Source: Geobacteraceae bacterium
Lineage (GTDB): Bacteria > Desulfobacterota > Desulfuromonadia > Geobacterales > Geobacteraceae
Direction: 5' to 3'
Length of the DNA stretch: 64,000 bases
Assembly (NCBI GenBank): GCA_024281055.1
Contig: JAMXLF010000035.1
Location: 124,001 to 188,000, forward strand
The notes under the pieces were generated by a model. That model was given only the letters and a program-made list of their open reading frames with translations, was not told the DNA's origin and did not search any database. Shown here piece by piece: positions 60,623-64,000 of the stretch (positions are counted from its first letter, which is position 1; the number at the start of each line of letters is the position of its first letter). The position numbers and the translations under genes are program-made.

Positions 60623-61935
60623 CGATTGGCCTTGCGACGATTTATCAAATAGTTGCTCCCGGGAAACCCCTTGACGTAGTCCTTGATTTGCGCTGCGGCC
60701 TTGGCAATTTCCGTTGTCATACTGTATTCGCCACTGCTGCACAGGACGACGGCAATGGAAATGGTCATAATCGGGAAAACCCGTTCCACGCCATAGCGGT
60801 CAACGCCTTCGATGGCACCGCGCGCCAGGTCCTCTGCCGAATAATGCTTGACTATTTCCGCCTCGAAATCGGCGATGATCTGCTTGCATAGCGACTCCGC
60901 CGGTTCGGCATCGGCGACGATGACGAAATCGTCACCCCCCACATGGCCGACAAAGGCTTCGGAATCCGCGATCTTCCTGACAGCCTGGTGGATCACCTCT
61001 GCCGATATCTTGATCACGTCACTGGCTTGGACGTAGCCGTAATGGTCGTTGTACGCCTTGAAATTGTCGAGATCGGCGTAGTAGACGGCAAACGGCTTTC
61101 CGTCAGCCAGGCGCCTGCTCACTGCCCGCTCGATGGCGATGTTCCCCGGCAAACGGGTGAGCGGGCTGGCATCGAGGCTTATCTGTTCCATAACTTTCAG
61201 CCGTGCTGCCATCCGGCTGAAGTCCTGGGCTAATCTGCCGATCTCGTCACCACCTGGAATCTGCGGATCATGGTCGAAGTCTCCCTCGGCAATCCGCTGC
61301 GTTGCATTTTGCAGTTTCGTGATGGCGGAAGAAATATTGAAGATGGAAAGGGCAGCCACGGCAATTGCCAGGATAATGCCGCTCAGTGCAAGCAAGAGTG
61401 ACCATCTGACTGTGGAGCTCTCTTTTTGATCCGCCGATCTGAGTTTGGCGCCGAGCGTGGTCCGCTCGTGGGTATAGAGCTTATCCAGGAAGGTTACGAT
61501 TCTCTTCGATGCGTTCTGCAGGGGAGCGATGTCCGTCGTTTTGCCGGTGAAAACCGGTGCCGATTTTTCAAGGAAATCGGCATACATCTTGTCGAGAGCC
61601 TGTTTATCCGCAAGGTGCCGGGAAGTGTCGAACCCGCTGAGAAAATCCTTGACTTCGGCTTCGCGACGCCGGAACAGTTCAACAAAATCGGCTTCCTTGA
61701 GGACGGAATATTTCCCGGCATAGCGCTCCTGCGCCAGAACCGATTCGCGAAGTTTGTTGACGGAATCGATAAATACGAGATCGTTGCCGGCGATTTCCCG
61801 CGCGGTCCTATTCAGGGAGAACAGGCCGAGAATGGCAAAAACCAGGGCTGCCATGGTAAAGAGTGCCATGGCCGCATAACTGGCTGACAGTTTCTGGACG
61901 AGACTGAACCTATTTCGCGATGGTCTGGCCGTCAT
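60619..61935 (-). CDS. GGDEF-domain membrane protein (GGDDF variant), 438 aa
   Basis: Two membrane helices at about residues 17-40 and 185-205 surround a helical sensor part, then a HAMP domain (IFNISSAITKLQNATQRIAE) and a GGDEF domain. The signature reads HVGGDDFVIV, so the fourth residue is Asp where Glu is usual. The substrate region ADLDNFKAYNDHYGY is intact. Activity as a diguanylate cyclase is uncertain. Confidence 0.8.
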   Translation of the reverse strand: MTARPSRNRFSLVQKLSASYAAMALFTMAALVFAILGLFSLNRTAREIAGNDLVFIDSVNKLRESVLAQERYAGKYSVLKEADFVELFRRREAEVKDFLSGFDTSRHLADKQALDKMYADFLEKSAPVFTGKTTDIAPLQNASKRIVTFLDKLYTHERTTLGAKLRSADQKESSTVRWSLLLALSGIILAIAVAALSIFNISSAITKLQNATQRIAEGDFDHDPQIPGGDEIGRLAQDFSRMAARLKVMEQISLDASPLTRLPGNIAIERAVSRRLADGKPFAVYYADLDNFKAYNDHYGYVQASDVIKISAEVIHQAVRKIADSEAFVGHVGGDDFVIVADAEPAESLCKQIIADFEAEIVKHYSAEDLARGAIEGVDRYGVERVFPIMTISIAVVLCSSGEYSMTTEIAKAAAQIKDYVKGFPGSNYLINRRKANR

Positions 61936-62008
61936 GAAAACCCCGCGTAATTCTAGGTCAACGGGGCCGAGATGTCAACCGGTCAAGCGCGGACGCCGGT
62001 GTCTTCAG

Positions 62009-62422
62009 TTACGAAGATAGCATCAGTGTTGTCGTTCCGTGAGCTACCAGTTTGTCGTGCTGGTTCTTCACTGTCACCGCCAGGCTCGCCATCCGCCGCC
62101 CCATGTGCAGTAGCTCCGCACGCGCCACCAGGCGATCCCCGATGGCGGCCGGCCTGACGTAGGTGACGTTGAGGTTGGTGGTCGTGCAGGATTTGCCTGA
62201 GGGAAGGAGCGGGCGGGGAAAGAACGAGACCGTATCCACCAGCGTGGCGATCAGGCCGCCGTGGGCACCACCGAAGTAGTTGCCGTGCATCTCGCTGACC
62301 GACACCTCCATCACGGCGTGGCTTGCCCCGATCTCCCGCAGGCTGATGTTCAGCGTCCGCAGCAGCGGGATGGCGTTGCCCGATTCCAGGGTGGCTGGCT
62401 CGATCTTCTGCATGAATGGCAT
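62009..62422 (-). CDS. PaaI-type acyl-CoA thioesterase, 137 aa
   Basis: The hotdog fold is indicated by GNYFGGAHGGLIATLVDTVS with the conserved His-Gly-Gly and a following Asp. Starts at 62422 (GAGG six bases upstream), 62434 (GTG) and 62413 are possible. It should hydrolyse a small acyl-CoA, substrate unknown. Confidence 0.8.
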   Translation of the reverse strand: MPFMQKIEPATLESGNAIPLLRTLNISLREIGASHAVMEVSVSEMHGNYFGGAHGGLIATLVDTVSFFPRPLLPSGKSCTTTNLNVTYVRPAAIGDRLVARAELLHMGRRMASLAVTVKNQHDKLVAHGTTTLMLSS

Positions 62423-62485
62423 TCCTTTCCTCACGCGGTGTTTGCCGGGCTACGACTTCCTTTTATCCCCGCGGATGTCCCCGTG

Positions 62486-63688
62486 TCAAGCGCTGCCGTC
62501 TTTCCTCTTTTCCTTTGGCTTGCGTTTCCCCTGTTTCTTCATCCCGGGCACCTCGTTCCTCGATACCGCCTGGCCTTGCGTCAGGACCCCGCAGTTGTCG
62601 GAGCCCGTACGGCAGAATTCCAGCGGGAACGAAACGAGATCGAAGCCCGGACCCGGCGAACTCGCGTTTCTCGAAGCACCGGCTGCGGGTTCCGGGTGCC
62701 AGACGGTGAGCTGCAGGTATGCATGCTTGCCGTTTCCCGCCGCACCGGCCGTGCCGATGACATCGTCGGTCGACACGGCCTTCCCGACGATCACGCCATC
62801 GGCAATCTTTCCGAGATGGCTGTATGTGCCGATCGTCGCGTCGTCATGAAGAATATCGATCCTGTCATCCGCCGCGATTCGAACCACTGTGCCTTTCCGC
62901 GCAACGAGCACCGGCGTGCCCGCGGGCACGGAGAAAACGACGGCGTTACGGGTGTACGGCGTGGCGGTGGCTTTATCGCTCACACTGGCAAAACCGCGTA
63001 CGTTTTCGCCGAAGGGGAATCGGTAATGCTCGGGGCACCGATGGCGTGCCGTATAGTCGCCGATGCTCCACGAGTACCTGTAACTGAGATTGAAGGCTTC
63101 GTTCTTCATTTTGGGCCCGACATGCACCACGGCCCGGTTCGTGTTTGGCGCGACGACAGCGGTGAGCGGCAGGGCCTTGTCGGTTGAAATGTTACGGGAC
63201 GAGGCGACATCGATGCCGATGGCGACGGACACCGGCGCGTTGCCCCAATTGAAGGCGGTTATGTCGTAGGTGGTACTGACCGCATCAGAAGGCAGGTATG
63301 GTGGCGGCACGATCTTGATATCGCTTACCGTGAAGTCATAGTCCTTTTTCCCCTTGTTCTCCGTTTTGCCCGAATCGGGTTTGTCCGCGGACAGCGAAGG
63401 CGGCGGAGTTTTGGTCGCTGCTGCCTCGGAAGCTGGAGGCGCAGGGATGCGGGGTTCAAGAGTTTCAGGTTTTACCGGGTTCGCGGCTTTGGGCGCCTCC
63501 CCGAAATTCGCCACATTGCCGCTGACAGCGAAGTGATTGCCGGTTTGATAATTCCCGGTATCCTTCGCATGCTCCCATGGCCAGGCACCCGACGGTGGCT
63601 GGGGGCCGCTCGCGCATCCGGACAAGATGCATGCCGCCAGGAACGGAAGCCACCTGCTGCATTTCATCGTGTAAGCCAGCATTTTCAT
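62486..63688 (-). CDS. Lipoprotein with degenerate M23-like domain, 400 aa
   Basis: The lipoprotein signal is MKMLAYTMKCSRWLPFLAAC with ILSGC lipobox. After a Pro/Ala-rich linker and a beta-rich domain, residues about 280-370 resemble the M23 peptidase fold (GTPVLVARKGTVVRIAADDR; IGTYSHLGKIADGVIVGKAV). The first zinc ligand motif HxxxD is missing and HLHFE is replaced by HAYLQL, so peptidase activity is doubtful. It may bind the cell wall or regulate an amidase. GAGG precedes ATG 63688. Confidence 0.75.
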   Translation of the reverse strand: MKMLAYTMKCSRWLPFLAACILSGCASGPQPPSGAWPWEHAKDTGNYQTGNHFAVSGNVANFGEAPKAANPVKPETLEPRIPAPPASEAAATKTPPPSLSADKPDSGKTENKGKKDYDFTVSDIKIVPPPYLPSDAVSTTYDITAFNWGNAPVSVAIGIDVASSRNISTDKALPLTAVVAPNTNRAVVHVGPKMKNEAFNLSYRYSWSIGDYTARHRCPEHYRFPFGENVRGFASVSDKATATPYTRNAVVFSVPAGTPVLVARKGTVVRIAADDRIDILHDDATIGTYSHLGKIADGVIVGKAVSTDDVIGTAGAAGNGKHAYLQLTVWHPEPAAGASRNASSPGPGFDLVSFPLEFCRTGSDNCGVLTQGQAVSRNEVPGMKKQGKRKPKEKRKDGSA

Positions 63689-63782
63689 GCCGTTACCTCG
63701 GGGAAATATTCCTTGCAAGGCGAGTATAACGGGCTGAGGCACCACCGGCTTGACTGGTGTTGCCGATGTTAGCCGTTTGGAG

Positions 63783-64000
63783 TTATTTATGGATTTCATT
63801 CTTACTCGTTGGAGCAGGGTGGATGTCGCTCTTAAATTTGTTGTCTGTGTGGACTTGGTTTGTATTGTCTCTTTGTGTTGTTTGCTTGTTTTCCTCGTTC
63901 GATTTCAAATAGATAATTACAGGTTTCTTCGTAGCCTTAAAGGCAACAACAAGCTGACCGATAGTCACAAACAACAGGATAATTGTAAGCCCACAAATCC
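63783..64000 (-). CDS. Partial AT-rich membrane protein gene (5' end outside window)
   Basis: An open frame enters from the right edge and ends at TAA 63783. The visible 72 residues begin with a transmembrane helix (GLTIILLFVTIGQLVVAF) and continue with a polar Asn/Lys/Thr-rich tail. GC content is clearly lower than in the neighbouring host genes, which suggests acquisition by transfer. No family recognised. Confidence 0.5.
   Translation of the reverse strand, partial: ICGLTIILLFVTIGQLVVAFKATKKPVIIYLKSNEENKQTTQRDNTNQVHTDNKFKSDIHPAPTSKNEIHK

Overview
The window splits at about 39.77 kb. Positions 1-39765 are most of an integrated, transposable (Mu-type) prophage that runs off the left edge. 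Positions about 39770-64000 are host chromosome. The host part is GC-rich. It carries a chemoreceptor, an ArsR/RND efflux operon with DUF302 and C_GCAxxG_C_C proteins, a PiT/DUF47 pair, dodecin, rubrerythrin-like ferritin and several families of short palindromic repeats. That gene set suggests a deltaproteobacterium of the Geobacter group; this is inference from gene content, as no rRNA or marker gene is present.

Prophage layout, read from its right end leftwards (most genes on the minus strand). The phage end (about 39765, TG/CA type with repeated putative transposase sites) is followed by three small lysogeny-side genes (38.6-39.55 kb) and a CI-type HTH repressor (+). A divergent switch region separates this from a Ner/Cro-like HTH gene (-). 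The early genes come next: IclR-type HTH, Cys-rich coiled-coil protein, MuA-like DDE transposase and MuB-like AAA+ ATPase. GemA, Gam-like protein and many small zinc-ribbon or Cys-rich proteins follow. The middle region holds two radical-SAM proteins, a replication-like protein and more small genes, and ends at a strong rho-independent terminator (24.77-24.80 kb). A promoter/operator element then starts the late operon: TerS, TerL, portal, scaffold, capsid, a methyltransferase-glycosyltransferase fusion, adaptors, nozzle-like protein, tail fibres and large internal-virion-like proteins.

The notable point is the combination. Replication and transposition genes are those of Mu-like phages, but the structural genes look podoviral (N4-gp56-type capsid, no tail tube, sheath or tape measure, T7-like nozzle and ejection-type proteins). 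Other unusual elements are a 19-bp hairpin repeated three times just upstream of late-gene ribosome sites, a second 19-bp operator-like palindrome paired with a shared -10-like element, a lipoprotein moron on the opposite strand, an in-frame amber codon in a small zinc-type gene, and palindromic repeats shared by prophage and host, some lying inside reading frames.

Host layout. A methyl-accepting chemotaxis protein (+) is followed by a long minus-strand operon (TolC, membrane-fusion protein, RND pump, C_GCAxxG_C_C, DUF302, DUF2892, metallo-beta-lactamase fold, ArsR) with a near-consensus promoter at its head. Then come DUF2062 (+), PiT and its DUF47 partner (-), UppP (+), a membrane protein (+), RadC (+), YtxH (+), an NAD-dependent epimerase-like protein (-), rubrerythrin-like ferritin (+), SlyD-type FKBP (-), dodecin (-), NUDIX hydrolase and pseudouridine synthase (+). 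A lipoprotein, GGDEF protein, PaaI-type thioesterase, degenerate M23 lipoprotein and a partial AT-rich membrane protein gene (all -) complete the window. I saw no tRNA, rRNA or CRISPR array.
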